From contig NZ_FQUE01000005.1 of NCBI RefSeq assembly GCF_900128995.1, forward strand, positions 124,001-188,000: a stretch of DNA of 64,000 nucleotides. Direction: 5' to 3'. This DNA comes from Loktanella atrilutea. Its GTDB lineage: Bacteria > Pseudomonadota > Alphaproteobacteria > Rhodobacterales > Rhodobacteraceae. Positions 7,609 through 17,077 of the stretch are shown here, piece after piece. Position 1 is the stretch's first letter. Every line of letters begins with the position of its first letter. The position numbers and the translations under genes are program-made. A model generated the notes under the pieces. That model ran no database searches and was not told the origin of the DNA. It worked only from the letters and a program-made list of their open reading frames with translations.

Positions 7609-9384
7609 ATGCCAAGCTATACCGCACCGCTCAAGGATTATCAGTTCGTGCTGCACGACGTGCTGCGGGTGTCCGAACAGGACATCCCGGGCTACGCCGA
7701 TCTCGACCGCGACTTCACCGCCGCGGTGCTGGAGGAAGTGGGCAAGCTGTCGTCCAACGTGCTGCAGCCGCTGAACGCGGTGGGCGACACCGAAGGCTGC
7801 CGGCTGGAAAACGGCGTGGTGCGGACGCCGACCGGGTTCAAGGCGGCCTTCGATCAGGTCCGCGACGGCGGCTGGACCGCCCTCGACGCGGCAGAGCAAT
7901 ACGGCGGTCAGGGCCTGCCCTACGTCATGCACACGGCGGCGAACGAGCCGATGGTCAGCGCCAACATGGCCTTCAACATGTATCAGGGCCTGACCCACGG
8001 CGCCTATTCCGCGATCCTCGCCCACGGGACGCAGGCGCAGAAGGACATGTTCCTGCCGAAACTCGCATCCTGCGAATGGACCGGCACGATGAACCTGACG
8101 GAACCGCATTGCGGCACCGATCTGGGCCTCATGCGCACGAAGGCCGTGCCGCAGGACGACGGCAGCTACAAGGTGACGGGGCAGAAGATCTTCATCTCGG
8201 CCGGCGATCACGACATGGCCGAGAACATCATCCACCTCGTGCTGGCCAAGATCCCCGGCGGGCCGGAGGGCATCAAGGGCGTGTCGCTCTTCATCGTGCC
8301 GAAGTTCATCGTCAAGGACGACGGTTCGCTGGGCGACCGCAACGGCGTCACGGTCGGCAAGATCGAGGAAAAGATGGGCATCCACGGGAATTCCACCTGC
8401 GTGATGAACTACGACGAGGCGACCGGCTATCTGATCGGCGAGGCGCACAAGGGGATGCGCGCCATGTTCGTGATGATGAACGAGGCGCGACTGGGCGTCG
8501 GCCTGCAGGGCTACGCGCAATCGGTCGCCGCCTATCAGAACGCTGTGGACTATGCCAACGATCGCCTGCAGGGCCGCGCCGTGACCGGTGCGCAGAACCC
8601 CGACGGCCCCGCCGACCCGCTGATCGTCCACCCCGACATCCGCCGCACGCTGATGGACCAGAAGTCCTTCAACGAAGGTGCACGGGCCTTCACCTTCTGG
8701 GGTGCCTCGCTGATCGACCGGGCACACAAGACTGGCGATGCGGCGGCCGAAGGGCTGGTGTCGCTGATGACGCCGGTCATCAAGGGCTTCCTGACCGACA
8801 AGGGCTTCGAATACGCGGTGGCGGCGCAGCAGGTCTACGGCGGCCACGGCTACATCGAGGAATGGGGCATGTCCCAGTTTGCCCGCGACGCCCGGATCGC
8901 GATGATCTACGAAGGGGCCAACGGCGTGCAGGCGCTGGACCTCGTGGGTCGCAAGCTGGCTGTCGACGGCGGCAAGCACCTGATGGGCTTCTTCGAGATG
9001 ATCAAGGGCTTCATCAAGGAGAACGAGGGCAACGCGGCGCTGAAGTCCGACTTCCTCGACCCGTTGAAGGCGGCAAGCAAGGACATGCAGGCGGCCGCGA
9101 TGTACTTCATGGGGTCGATGAAGAACCCGAACAACGCGCTGTCGGGCAGCTACGACTTCATGCACCTGATGGGCCACGTCTGCCTGGGCTACATGTGGGC
9201 GCGCAGTGCGGCGGCCGCCGTGCAGGCGCTGGAAGACGGCGCGTCCGACACCGCCTTCTACGAAACCAAGCTCGCGACGGGGCGCTATTACATGGCGCGC
9301 CAACTGCCGGCCACGTCGCTGCATCTGGCCCGCATCAACACCGGCGCGCAGCCCGTCATGGCGCTGGAGGCCGCCAGCTTTTGA
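7609..9384 (+). CDS. Acyl-CoA dehydrogenase, long (about 590-residue) DmdC/FadE-like type
   Basis: FAD enzyme that introduces the alpha-beta double bond in acyl-CoA thioesters, the first step of beta-oxidation. The 591 residues carry N-terminal, middle ([19 protein letters not shown], flavin contact) and C-terminal four-helix domains. E435 in [11 protein letters not shown] is the expected catalytic base. An extra about 100-residue C-terminal extension is typical of the branch that includes 3-methylmercaptopropionyl-CoA dehydrogenase DmdC. With thiolase and FadJ downstream, general fatty acyl-CoA oxidation is the simplest reading; DMSP-derived substrates remain possible. SD GAGGGAGA precedes the ATG. 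Confidence 0.9.
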   Translation: MPSYTAPLKDYQFVLHDVLRVSEQDIPGYADLDRDFTAAVLEEVGKLSSNVLQPLNAVGDTEGCRLENGVVRTPTGFKAAFDQVRDGGWTALDAAEQYGGQGLPYVMHTAANEPMVSANMAFNMYQGLTHGAYSAILAHGTQAQKDMFLPKLASCEWTGTMNLTEPHCGTDLGLMRTKAVPQDDGSYKVTGQKIFISAGDHDMAENIIHLVLAKIPGGPEGIKGVSLFIVPKFIVKDDGSLGDRNGVTVGKIEEKMGIHGNSTCVMNYDEATGYLIGEAHKGMRAMFVMMNEARLGVGLQGYAQSVAAYQNAVDYANDRLQGRAVTGAQNPDGPADPLIVHPDIRRTLMDQKSFNEGARAFTFWGASLIDRAHKTGDAAAEGLVSLMTPVIKGFLTDKGFEYAVAAQQVYGGHGYIEEWGMSQFARDARIAMIYEGANGVQALDLVGRKLAVDGGKHLMGFFEMIKGFIKENEGNAALKSDFLDPLKAASKDMQAAAMYFMGSMKNPNNALSGSYDFMHLMGHVCLGYMWARSAAAAVQALEDGASDTAFYETKLATGRYYMARQLPATSLHLARINTGAQPVMALEAASF

Positions 9385-9391
9385 GGGTGGC

Positions 9392-9409
9392 GGCGGGGTC
9401 CGCCCCGCC
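9392..9409 (+). other. Intercistronic GC hairpin
   Basis: GGCGGGG-TCCG-CCCCGCC directly follows the acyl-CoA dehydrogenase stop. It lacks a U-tract, so it is more likely an mRNA-stability or pausing hairpin than a terminator. Confidence 0.5.
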
Positions 9410-9436
9410 CTACCATCGCCGCAAAGGAGACCGCCG

Positions 9437-9649
9437 ATGCCCAAACGCCTGCGCCTGACCCGCCGCTTTCCGGTCGCGATGACCGAGGACGGCTACCGGC
9501 GGCTGAAGAAATTCGCGCGGGAGGCGGGGCTGGACGAAGGCGAGGCGCTGTCGTTCCTGTTCGAGAACTTCGACAGCATCCTCGATCAGGACACCTTCGG
9601 CCACCGGCTGCGGCTGTTCAACGCGGAACTGGAGGCGCGCAAGACGTGA
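9437..9649 (+). CDS. Small conserved hypothetical protein (70 aa)
   Basis: Short basic protein starting MPKRLRLTRRFPVAMTEDGY, with SD AAAGGAGA at 9423-9430. It is mostly alpha-helical by composition. The segment DGYRRLKKFAREAGLDEGEA followed by a hydrophobic SFLFENFDSIL recalls ribbon-helix-helix or DUF1778-like small DNA-binding proteins, but no motif is decisive. It sits between the acyl-CoA dehydrogenase and the GST gene on the same strand. Codon use matches the neighbours, so I take it as a real gene of unknown function. Confidence 0.6.
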   Translation: MPKRLRLTRRFPVAMTEDGYRRLKKFAREAGLDEGEALSFLFENFDSILDQDTFGHRLRLFNAELEARKT

Positions 9650-9665
9650 GCGTTGCAGGGCCGGC

Positions 9666-9711
9666 CAAGGCCGGCGCCTCCGGCGGGAGTATTTGCGGAA
9701 AAAGCGAGGAC
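9666..9711. repeat. Dispersed repeat type 2 (GCCTCCGGCGGGAGTATTT)
   Basis: CCAAGGCCGGCGCCTCCGGC pairs internally and is followed by GGGAGTATTTGCGG, then AAAAAGCGAGGAC. Partial copies occur at 9875-9898 (GTCCTCGCTTTTTTCC then AAATACTC) and 38915-38936 (CAAATATCCCCGCCGGAGGC). The orientation at 9.9 kb is inverted. Confidence 0.6.
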
Positions 9712-9780
9712 GGGAGGATGAGGCCCGATCCGTCGAGAGTTCCCCAGCCCCGCAGGGAGAGGCGCAGCACCACGGACCGG

Positions 9781-9898
9781 GTCCTCGCTTTTTACGGTCA
9801 TCGGCTCTCCAGCCTGTACCGCATGTCGAGGTTGGAACAATAAAGTTAAGGCTTGGTAAAATGGTGCGGCGCTTGTCCTCGCTTTTTTCCAAATACTC
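9781..9898 (+). repeat. Two further copies of GTCCTCGCTTTTT in the GST leader
   Basis: GTCCTCGCTTTTT occurs at 9781-9793 and 9875-9888, and inverted at 9699-9711. The 296-base interval 9650-9945 has no credible gene. The AT-rich patch ATAAAGTTAAGGCTTGGTAA (9841-9860) may hold a promoter for the GST gene. Confidence 0.55.
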
Positions 9899-9945
9899 AA
9901 AAAGCGACGCCCTCACCGGGCGCCACATCACACGGGAGGCACCAC

Positions 9946-10578
9946 ATGACGATCAAGCTGCACTGCTTCGGCGAAAGCGGCAACGCCTACAAGGCGGCGC
10001 TGACGATGACCCTCGCGGAGGTGGCGTGGGAGCCGGTCTTCGTTGATTTCTTCAAGGGGGCCACCCGCACGCCGGACTTCCGCGCGCTGAACGTAATGGG
10101 CGAGGTGCCGGTCATGGTGGACGGCGATCTGGTGATCACCCAGTCGGCAGTCATCCAAGACTACATCACCTCGAAGACCAGCAAGCTGGGCGGCAAGAGC
10201 GCTGACCAGCGGCGCGAAGTGCTGCGCTGGATGTTCTTCGACAACCACAAGGTCAGCGGCGTGGCCGGGCCCTTGCGGTTCAACACGAACTTCCTGCCCG
10301 AGGACAAGCGCAGCACGGAGGTCAACGACTTCATGCTGATGCGGCTCAAGTCGGCGCTGAAGGTCATGGACACGCATCTGGCGGACCGCGACTGGCTGGC
10401 GACCGAGGAACTGACCGTCGCCGATATCGCCTGCTGCGGCTACCTTTTCTACGAAGAACCCTTCGGGTTCGACCGCACCGAATTTCCCCATGTCGACGCC
10501 TGGCTCGACCGCATCGCGGCGACGCCCGGCTGGAAACACCCCTATGATCTGATGCAGCGCGCCCTGCCCGCTGCCTGA
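9946..10578 (+). CDS. Glutathione S-transferase family protein
   Basis: 210-residue soluble protein with an N-terminal thioredoxin-like domain (residues 1-78). MTIKLHCFGESGNAYKAALT is the first strand and helix, GEVPVMVDGDLVITQS carries the cis-Pro and the glutathione gamma-glutamyl contact. The C-terminal helical domain has the usual LTVADIACCGYL element. The likely catalytic Ser is near residue 10. It precedes a thiolase gene by 16 bases, so it belongs to the beta-oxidation run. There it might detoxify electrophilic acyl intermediates, but no substrate can be read. Start chosen from GGGAGG at 9934-9939. Confidence 0.88.
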   Translation: MTIKLHCFGESGNAYKAALTMTLAEVAWEPVFVDFFKGATRTPDFRALNVMGEVPVMVDGDLVITQSAVIQDYITSKTSKLGGKSADQRREVLRWMFFDNHKVSGVAGPLRFNTNFLPEDKRSTEVNDFMLMRLKSALKVMDTHLADRDWLATEELTVADIACCGYLFYEEPFGFDRTEFPHVDAWLDRIAATPGWKHPYDLMQRALPAA

Positions 10579-10594
10579 AGAAAGGACCAGGACC

Positions 10595-11806
10595 ATGACA
10601 GACGCCTATATCTTCGACGCCGTGCGCACCCCCCGCGGCAAGGGCCGCGCCGACGGCAGCCTGCACGAGGTCACCAGCGCCCGGCTGTCCGCCGGGGTGC
10701 TGAACGCCCTGAAGGAGCGCAACGACCTGCAGGGCCACGCCGTCGAGGACGTGATCTGGGGCAACGTCACGCAGGTCGGCGAACAGGGCGGCTGCCTTGC
10801 GCGGACGGCCGTGCTGGCCTCGGACCTCGACCAGTCGATCCCGGGGCTTGCGATCAACCGCTTCTGCGCGTCAGGGATGGAGGCCGTGAACCTCGCCGCC
10901 AACCAGATCCGCGGCGGGGCCGGTCAGGCCTACATCGCCGGTGGTGTGGAAATGATGGGCCGCGTCGCCATGGGCAGCGACGGGGCGGCGATCGCCGTCG
11001 ATCCGTCGATCGCGATGGACACCTATTTCGTGCCGCAGGGAATCTCGGCGGACATCATCGCCACCGAATATGGATTTTCGCGAGACGAGGCCGATGCGCT
11101 GGCGGTGGAATCCCAGCGCCGCGCCAAGGCGGCCTGGGACGACAACCGGTTCGCGCGGTCGATGATCACCGTGCGCGACGTGAACGGGCTGCCGATCCTC
11201 GACCACGACGAATACATGCGGCCCCAGACCGACATGCAGAGCCTCGGCGCGCTGAAGGCGAGCTTCAAGGACATGGGCGAAAGCATGCCCGGTTTCGACA
11301 AGGTCGCGCTGATGAAGTATCCGCATCTGGAGCGGATCAATCACATCCACCACGCGGGCAATTCGTCCGGCATCGTCGATGGCTCTGCCGGTGTCCTGCT
11401 GGGGTCGAAGGAATGGGGCGAGGCGATGGGTCTGAAGCCCCGCGCGCGCATCCGCGCCACCGCCAAGATCGGCACCGATCCCACGATCATGCTGACCGGC
11501 CCGGTGCCGGTGACCGAGAAGATCCTGAAGGACTCCGGCATGAACATCTCGGACATCGACCTCTTCGAGGTGAACGAGGCCTTCGCCTCGGTCGTGCTGC
11601 GGTTCATGCAGGCTTTCGACGTCGATCCATCGGTGGTCAACGTGAATGGCGGTTCGATCGCGATGGGCCACCCGCTGGGGGCCACCGGCGCCATCATCAT
11701 CGGCACCCTGCTGGACGAGCTTGAGCGGACCGGCAAGTCCACCGGCCTTGCCACGCTGTGCATCGCATCGGGCATGGGGGCCGCGACGATCATCGAAAGG
11801 GTGTGA
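10595..11806 (+). CDS. Acetyl-CoA acyltransferase (thiolase), FadA-like
   Basis: Catalyses thiolytic cleavage of 3-ketoacyl-CoA to acetyl-CoA and a shortened acyl-CoA. 403 residues with the complete thiolase triad: nucleophile C91 (INRFCASGMEAVN), H359 (GGSIAMGHPLGATG) and C389 (LCIASGMGAAT), plus NEAF near residue 327. Downstream FadJ supplies its substrate, so the pair forms the beta-oxidation complex. SD GAAAGGA lies just upstream. It follows the GST gene with 16 bases between and is followed 5 bases later by the SnoaL-like gene. Confidence 0.93.
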   Translation: MTDAYIFDAVRTPRGKGRADGSLHEVTSARLSAGVLNALKERNDLQGHAVEDVIWGNVTQVGEQGGCLARTAVLASDLDQSIPGLAINRFCASGMEAVNLAANQIRGGAGQAYIAGGVEMMGRVAMGSDGAAIAVDPSIAMDTYFVPQGISADIIATEYGFSRDEADALAVESQRRAKAAWDDNRFARSMITVRDVNGLPILDHDEYMRPQTDMQSLGALKASFKDMGESMPGFDKVALMKYPHLERINHIHHAGNSSGIVDGSAGVLLGSKEWGEAMGLKPRARIRATAKIGTDPTIMLTGPVPVTEKILKDSGMNISDIDLFEVNEAFASVVLRFMQAFDVDPSVVNVNGGSIAMGHPLGATGAIIIGTLLDELERTGKSTGLATLCIASGMGAATIIERV

Positions 11807-11811
11807 CGGCC

Positions 11812-12291
11812 ATGGATGACCGCGAAGCCCATCACACCTTTCAGGACTGGCTGGACCGGGTCGTCGTTCATGTCGTCGACGACGACTATGCCGCCTGGCG
11901 CCGGACCATGTTCTGCCCGCTTGTCGTGGACAGCGCGACGGGCCCCTCTGCCATGGCGACGGAGGACCAGCTGCGCGCGAAGTTCGACGAATGGCGCAGG
12001 CTGATCGCGACCCACAACCTGACCGACCTGGTCCGCACCGCCCATGACGTGCGGGCCGTGGCGCGCGACCGGATCGAGGGGGCCTATACCTTCGACATCC
12101 TGAGCCACGGTGCGCCGGTCATGCCCCGCTTCATCTCTGGCGCGACCCTGAAGTTCAGGGAAGGCCACTGGCGAGCGACCCATCTGCACAGCGGGCTGGC
12201 AGAGCGCTATCGCCACCTGATCCATACAACGGCCGCGGACGGCGACCCCGTCGCCCAGCCAATATCCACACCGGAAGGGAACATTCGATGA
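11812..12291 (+). CDS. SnoaL/NTF2-like small protein between fadA and fadJ
   Basis: 159-residue protein whose layout matches the cystatin-like alpha+beta cone fold of NTF2/SnoaL proteins. It has N-terminal helices (FQDWLDRVVVHVVDDDYAAW), a curved sheet ending in SGATLKFREGHWRATHLHSGL, and a C-terminal tail. Its ATG is 5 bases after the thiolase stop, and its own stop overlaps the fadJ start in ATGA (12288-12291), so it is translationally coupled to both. A hydratase/isomerase or binding role in beta-oxidation is only a guess from context. Confidence 0.7.
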   Translation: MDDREAHHTFQDWLDRVVVHVVDDDYAAWRRTMFCPLVVDSATGPSAMATEDQLRAKFDEWRRLIATHNLTDLVRTAHDVRAVARDRIEGAYTFDILSHGAPVMPRFISGATLKFREGHWRATHLHSGLAERYRHLIHTTAADGDPVAQPISTPEGNIR

Positions 12292-14492
12292 CCGATTTCA
12301 CCATGAACACCGACGCCGACGGCGTCGCCGTCATCACCTGGGATACCGTCGGCAAGTCGATGAACGTCATGAGCCAGCAGGGCTTTGCCGATCTCGACGC
12401 GCTGGTGGGCCAGGCGCTGGCGGATGATGCCGTGAAGGGCATCGTCATCACCTCGGGCAAAGACGGCTCTTTCGCCGGCGGCATGGACCTGAACATCATT
12501 GCGCGGATGCGCGACGAGGGCGACGATCCGGCGAAGGGCATCTTCGACGGCGTGATGCAGATGCACGGCGTGCTGCGCCGGATCGAGCGGGCGGGGATGG
12601 ACCCCAAGACGCTGAAGGGCGGCAAGCCGATCGCCGCCGCCCTGCCCGGCACGGCGCTGGGCATCGGGCTGGAGATCCCGCTGGCCTGCCACCGCATCTT
12701 TGCCGCCGACAATCCCAAGGCCAAGATCGGCCTGCCCGAGATCATGGTCGGCATCTTCCCGGGGGCCGGCGGCACGACGCGGATCTCGCGCAAGCTGGGC
12801 GCGATGGCGGCCTCGCCCCTGCTGCTGCAGGGCAAGCTGAACGATCCAAAAGGGGCGCAGCGGGCCGGGATCGTCGACGAGGTCGTGGCGCCGGAGGAGC
12901 TGCTGGAGAAGGCGAAAGCCTGGGTCCTGCAGGCCAAGGATGCGGACATCGTGAAGCCCTGGGATCAGAAGGGCTACAAGATGCCCGGCGGCGCGCCCTA
13001 TCACCCGGCGGGGTTCATGACCTTCGTCGGTGCCAGCGCGATGGTGAACGGCAACACGATGGGCGTCTATCCAGCGGCCAAGGCGCTGCTGTCGGCGGTC
13101 TACGAGGGCGCGCTGGTGCCTTTTGATACCGCGCTGAAGATCGAGGCGCGGTGGTTCACCCATGTGCTGCTGAACCCCTCGTCGTCCGCGATGATTCGCA
13201 GCCTGTTCATCAACAAGGAGGCGCTGGAGAAGGGGGCCAACCGGCCCGACGTGGCCGACCAAAAGGTGAAACAGGTCGGCGTGATCGGCGCGGGGATGAT
13301 GGGTGCGGGGATCGCGCTGGTCAGCGCGCTTGCAGGGATCAAGGTCGTGCTGATCGACGCCAAGCAGGAAGCGGCGGACAAGGGCAAGTCCTATACGGCC
13401 GATTACATGGACAAGGGGATTTCGCGCAAGAAGGCGACGCCCGAGAAGAAGGAGCAGGTGCTGGGTCTGATCGAGGCGACCACGGATTATGCCGCGCTGA
13501 AGGACTGCGACCTGATCGTGGAAGCCGTGTTCGAGGACATGGGCGTGAAGGCCGATGTCACGCAGAAGGTGCAGGCCGTCACCGGGCCGGACTGCATCTT
13601 CGCCACGAATACCTCGACCCTGCCGATCACGGAGCTGGCCGAGGCCGCGACTGACGCGGAGAAGTTCATTGGCATCCACTTCTTCTCGCCCGTCGACAAG
13701 ATGAACCTGGTGGAGATCATCCGCGGCAAGGCGACCGGCGACGTGGCGGTGGCCAAGGCGCTCGACTTCGTGCGGCAGATCCGCAAGACGCCGATCGTGG
13801 TGAACGACGCGCGGTTCTTCTACGCCAACCGCTGCATCATCCCCTACATCAACGAAGGCATCCGCATGGTGAAGGAAGGGGTCGCCCCCGCCCTGATCGA
13901 GAATGCGGCGAAGCTGGTGGGCATGCCCCTGGGGCCGCTGCAACTGGTGGACGAGACCAGCATCGACCTTGGCGTGAAGATTGCCAAGGCGACCAAGGCC
14001 GCGATGGGCGACGCCTATCCGGACGGCGAGGTCGACGAGGTGCTGTTCTGGATGGCCGACAGGGGCCGGATGGGCCGCAAGTCGAAATCGGGCTTCTACG
14101 CCTACGACGACGCGGGCAAGCGGCAGGGGCTGTGGGACGAGCTGGGTGATAAATACCCGGTGGCCGAGGAGCAGCCCGACCTTGTGACGGTGCAGCACCG
14201 GCTGCTGTTCGCGCAAGTGCTGGAGGCGGTGCGCGCGCTGGAGGACGGCGTGCTGACCGACATCCGCGAGGGCGACGTCGGCGCGATCCTGGGCTGGGGC
14301 TTTGCGCCCTGGTCGGGCGGTCCGTTCAGCTGGCTCGACATCATCGGCGCGCCCTATGCGGCGGAGCGCTGCGACCAGTTGCAGGAGCGCTTCGGCGATC
14401 GCTTCGCCTGCCCCGACCTGCTGCGCGACATGGCGGACAAGGGGCAGTCGTTCTATGGTCGCTTCGGGCCGGAGGCCGAGGACGCCGCCTGA
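12288..14492 (+). CDS. fadJ: Bifunctional enoyl-CoA hydratase / 3-hydroxyacyl-CoA dehydrogenase FadJ-like
   Basis: 734-residue fusion that hydrates enoyl-CoA and oxidises the 3-hydroxyacyl-CoA with NAD+. The N-terminal crotonase domain (1-190) has the oxyanion segments SFAGGMDLNII and PGTALGIGLEIPLA. The Rossmann dehydrogenase domain begins near residue 328 with VGVIGAGMMGAGIALV. The catalytic-His region is IHFFSPVDKMNLVE near residue 464, and C-terminal dimerisation domains follow. It overlaps the SnoaL-like gene by four bases. Together with the upstream thiolase it is the two-subunit FadIJ/FadAB-type module. Confidence 0.94.
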   Translation: MTDFTMNTDADGVAVITWDTVGKSMNVMSQQGFADLDALVGQALADDAVKGIVITSGKDGSFAGGMDLNIIARMRDEGDDPAKGIFDGVMQMHGVLRRIERAGMDPKTLKGGKPIAAALPGTALGIGLEIPLACHRIFAADNPKAKIGLPEIMVGIFPGAGGTTRISRKLGAMAASPLLLQGKLNDPKGAQRAGIVDEVVAPEELLEKAKAWVLQAKDADIVKPWDQKGYKMPGGAPYHPAGFMTFVGASAMVNGNTMGVYPAAKALLSAVYEGALVPFDTALKIEARWFTHVLLNPSSSAMIRSLFINKEALEKGANRPDVADQKVKQVGVIGAGMMGAGIALVSALAGIKVVLIDAKQEAADKGKSYTADYMDKGISRKKATPEKKEQVLGLIEATTDYAALKDCDLIVEAVFEDMGVKADVTQKVQAVTGPDCIFATNTSTLPITELAEAATDAEKFIGIHFFSPVDKMNLVEIIRGKATGDVAVAKALDFVRQIRKTPIVVNDARFFYANRCIIPYINEGIRMVKEGVAPALIENAAKLVGMPLGPLQLVDETSIDLGVKIAKATKAAMGDAYPDGEVDEVLFWMADRGRMGRKSKSGFYAYDDAGKRQGLWDELGDKYPVAEEQPDLVTVQHRLLFAQVLEAVRALEDGVLTDIREGDVGAILGWGFAPWSGGPFSWLDIIGAPYAAERCDQLQERFGDRFACPDLLRDMADKGQSFYGRFGPEAEDAA

Positions 14493-14520
14493 GGGATTGC
14501 GCCGCGCCGCGCGCGGCGCG

Positions 14521-14600
14521 ACGGGGGGGGGGCTAGCCCCCCTCTTGGCCCTGAAGGGCCAATTCACCCCCCAAGGTATTTGTGACGAGAAGAAGTGCTG
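14521..14600. repeat. Dispersed hairpin repeat, copy B
   Basis: Starts with G10-CTA-GCCCCCC, then GGCCCTGAAGGGCC, then CCCCCCAAGGTATTTGTGAC and GAGAAGAAGTGC. It lies between the convergent fadJ and sulfotransferase genes and could end both transcripts. The core matches copies A, C and D. Confidence 0.7.
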
Positions 14601-14642
14601 GACCGGCGCGGGCGACGGTTGCAGCGCTGCGTCTTGCGGCGT

Positions 14643-15296
14643 CTAGGAAACGGGGTCCGGGTCGAAGCGGTAGCCCGACCGGGCGATGTCCGCGGCGCAG
14701 ATCCGCGCTACGAGGGCCGCGTCCGCATCGGTGTAGTAGCCGCGCCAGTCGCGGGTGCGGGTGGAGGCATTCGCGCGGGGCAGGTCGAAGCGGAAGCCCA
14801 GATGAGCGAAGAACGGGGCTGCGTCCGTGGCGAAAGCCTCGAGCCTTATGAAATCTGTGGCACGCAGGGTGCCGGCGGCGTCGGTCAGGTAGCTGGCGTA
14901 GGGCTGTGCCGCGAGGCTTGCGCGGGTCTGCGGGTGGTTCAGGAAGGCGCCGAAGTCACGGGTCTGCGCCAGCGTGACGGCGGGATGGGCGAAGGTCTGA
15001 ACGCGTAGCCAGTGATAGTAGCTGACGATCCGGTCCCAGGGATTGCGCACCAGCGTGACGATGCGCCAGCCGGTCATGTCGCAGACCCCTTCGACATCCC
15101 GCAGACGGCTGTGCTTCCACAACCGGCCCGGCGCCTGAAGGGCAGCGAGCCGGCCCCGGCGACGGCGGGCCTTGGGGGTGTCGCCGATCAGGATGTCGTC
15201 CTTCATCGCCCGCGATTCCAGCGCCAGCGTCAGGGCGGTGCCGCCGGTCTTGGGGATGTGGACGAAGGCGTAGCGGCGGCCCGGTGACAGGATCAT
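14643..15296 (-). CDS. Sulfotransferase family protein (PAPS-dependent)
   Basis: Predicted to transfer sulfate from PAPS to a hydroxyl of a glycan or small molecule. The 217-residue protein has the 5'-phosphosulfate loop FVHIPKTGGTAL (residues 11-23) and the 3'-phosphate-binding segment TLVRNPWDRIVSYYHW (residues 81-96), both in the usual order and spacing for the sulfotransferase 2 family. The open frame extends further upstream, but the start MILSPGRRYAFVHIP at 15296 places the loop at its normal distance. It is divergent from the acyl-CoA synthetase gene. The acceptor is unknown; a surface polysaccharide is plausible. Confidence 0.82.
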   Translation of the reverse strand: MILSPGRRYAFVHIPKTGGTALTLALESRAMKDDILIGDTPKARRRRGRLAALQAPGRLWKHSRLRDVEGVCDMTGWRIVTLVRNPWDRIVSYYHWLRVQTFAHPAVTLAQTRDFGAFLNHPQTRASLAAQPYASYLTDAAGTLRATDFIRLEAFATDAAPFFAHLGFRFDLPRANASTRTRDWRGYYTDADAALVARICAADIARSGYRFDPDPVS

Positions 15297-15401
15297 GGGC
15301 CGGTGCCGAGGTGGTGCGGTGTCACGAGGTTTCCATTGATCTGTTCCGGGTGCTGCAGCACTCTGACGCGGACGGGGTCCGAGGTGAAGGGGAGACGGCG
15401 G

Positions 15402-17027
15402 ATGGGCTGGATGACGGACGAGAGCGGTCTGACGCGGGGGCCCGCGAATTTCGTGCCCCTGACGCCGCTGTCGCATCTGAAGCGGGCGGCGGATGTCCAT
15501 GCGGACCGCCCTGCCCTCGCCTATGGCGACCGGGTCTGGACCTATGCCCAGTATCACGCGCGCGTCAGCCGTCTGGCGGATGCGCTGCGCGGCCTTGGCG
15601 TGGCGCCGGGCGATGTCGTGGCCACCCTGCTGCCGAACGTGCCCGCCCAGTCCGAGGCGAGCTTTGCCGTGCCCGCCTGCGCCGGGGTGCTGAACACGAT
15701 CAACACGCGGCTGGATGCGGACACGGTGGGCTATATCCTCGACCACGGCGGGGCGCGGGTCGTGATCGTGGACAGCGCCGGCGTGCCGCTGGTCGAGGCG
15801 GCCATTGCCCTGATGCAGACCCCTGCCCCGGTGGTGATCGAGGTGCCGGACGTGGTGGCGGGCATTCCCGCGACCGGGCGCTACCGCCTTTACGAGGATC
15901 TGCTGGCCGGGGGCGATCCGGCCTTTGCCTGGATCATGCCGCAGGACGAGTGGGAGAGCCTGGCGCTGAACTATACCTCGGGCACCACGGGGCGGCCGAA
16001 GGGCGTCGTCTATCACCACCGGGGGGCCTATCTGGCGACGATGGGCAACCAGATCGCCTGGCGGATGCAGCTGTTTCCGGTGATGCTGCAGATCGTGCCG
16101 CTGTTCCACTGCAACAACTGGACGCATACCTGGATGATGCCGCTGCTGGGCGGCTGCGCCGTCTGCTGCCGCGACATCACGGCCGCCGCGATCTATGCCG
16201 CCATCGCCGATCACGGCGTCACCCATTTCGGCGGCGCGCCGATCGTGCTGAACCTGATCGTGAACGCGGACGCGGCCGACCGGCGGCCCTTTGACCACAC
16301 GGTCGAGGTCTTTACCGCAGGCGCGCCGCCCGCCGCGGCGCTGCTGTCGGCCATCGGCAAGCTGGGGTTCAACATCACGCAGGTCTATGGCCTGACCGAG
16401 ACCTATGGCCCCGCGACGGAGTGCATCTGGACCCCCGGCTGGGACGCGCTGCCGGAGGAGGAACGCGCCGCGATCAAGGCGCGGCAGGGTGTGCCGATGG
16501 CGATGATGGAGGACATCGTGGTAGTGGACGAGGCGATGCGGCCCGTGGCACGCGACGGCGCGACGCAGGGCGAGATCGTGATGCGCGGCAATGCGGTGAT
16601 GAAGGGCTACTACCGCAATCCGGAGGCGACGGCGAAGGCCTTTGCGGGCGGCTACTTTCATTCCGAGGATCTGGCAGTGCAGCATCCGGACGGTTACATC
16701 CAGATCACCGACCGGTCGAAGGACATCATCATCTCGGGGGGCGAAAACATCTCCTCGATCGAGGTGGAGAGTGCGCTGATGCACCATGCGGCCGTCAGCC
16801 TCTGTGCCGTGGTGGCGATGCCGGACGACAGGTGGGGCGAAGTGCCCTGCGCCTTCGTTGAGCTGAAGGCGGGGCGGGAGGCGACGGCGGAGGAGTTGAT
16901 CGCCCATACCCGCAGCCGTCTGGCGGGCTTCAAGTGTCCAAAGCGGGTGGTGTTCGGGGAATTGCCCAAGACCTCGACCGGGAAGATCCAGAAATTCGAA
17001 TTGCGCAAGCGGGTCGCCACCCCCTAG
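15402..17027 (+). CDS. Acyl-CoA synthetase (AMP-forming), DmdB-like
   Basis: Activates a carboxylic acid to its CoA thioester through an acyl-adenylate. The 541-residue protein (from the ATG at 15402, behind AAGGGGAGA) shows P-loop NYTSGTTGRPKGVVYHH, adenine-binding VYGLTETYGPAT, hinge YIQITDRSKDIIISGGENIS, and catalytic Lys in LPKTSTGKIQKFELR. The sequence style (LFHCNNWTHTW, GPATECIWTPGWDALP) is that of the DmdB/medium-chain acyl-CoA ligase branch. It lies near beta-oxidation genes, but as a separate unit. Methylmercaptopropionate is a possible substrate, not a demonstrated one. Confidence 0.87.
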   Translation: MGWMTDESGLTRGPANFVPLTPLSHLKRAADVHADRPALAYGDRVWTYAQYHARVSRLADALRGLGVAPGDVVATLLPNVPAQSEASFAVPACAGVLNTINTRLDADTVGYILDHGGARVVIVDSAGVPLVEAAIALMQTPAPVVIEVPDVVAGIPATGRYRLYEDLLAGGDPAFAWIMPQDEWESLALNYTSGTTGRPKGVVYHHRGAYLATMGNQIAWRMQLFPVMLQIVPLFHCNNWTHTWMMPLLGGCAVCCRDITAAAIYAAIADHGVTHFGGAPIVLNLIVNADAADRRPFDHTVEVFTAGAPPAAALLSAIGKLGFNITQVYGLTETYGPATECIWTPGWDALPEEERAAIKARQGVPMAMMEDIVVVDEAMRPVARDGATQGEIVMRGNAVMKGYYRNPEATAKAFAGGYFHSEDLAVQHPDGYIQITDRSKDIIISGGENISSIEVESALMHHAAVSLCAVVAMPDDRWGEVPCAFVELKAGREATAEELIAHTRSRLAGFKCPKRVVFGELPKTSTGKIQKFELRKRVATP

Positions 17028-17077
17028 GCGTTCCGGCGCGCGTGCCTTAGGGTGTGAAAAACCGGCAGACAGGCAGC

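Noticed and set aside
12207-14567. 786-residue minus-strand ORF opposite fadJ
   Set aside because: Arg/His/Leu-rich antisense shadow; fadJ has all catalytic motifs.
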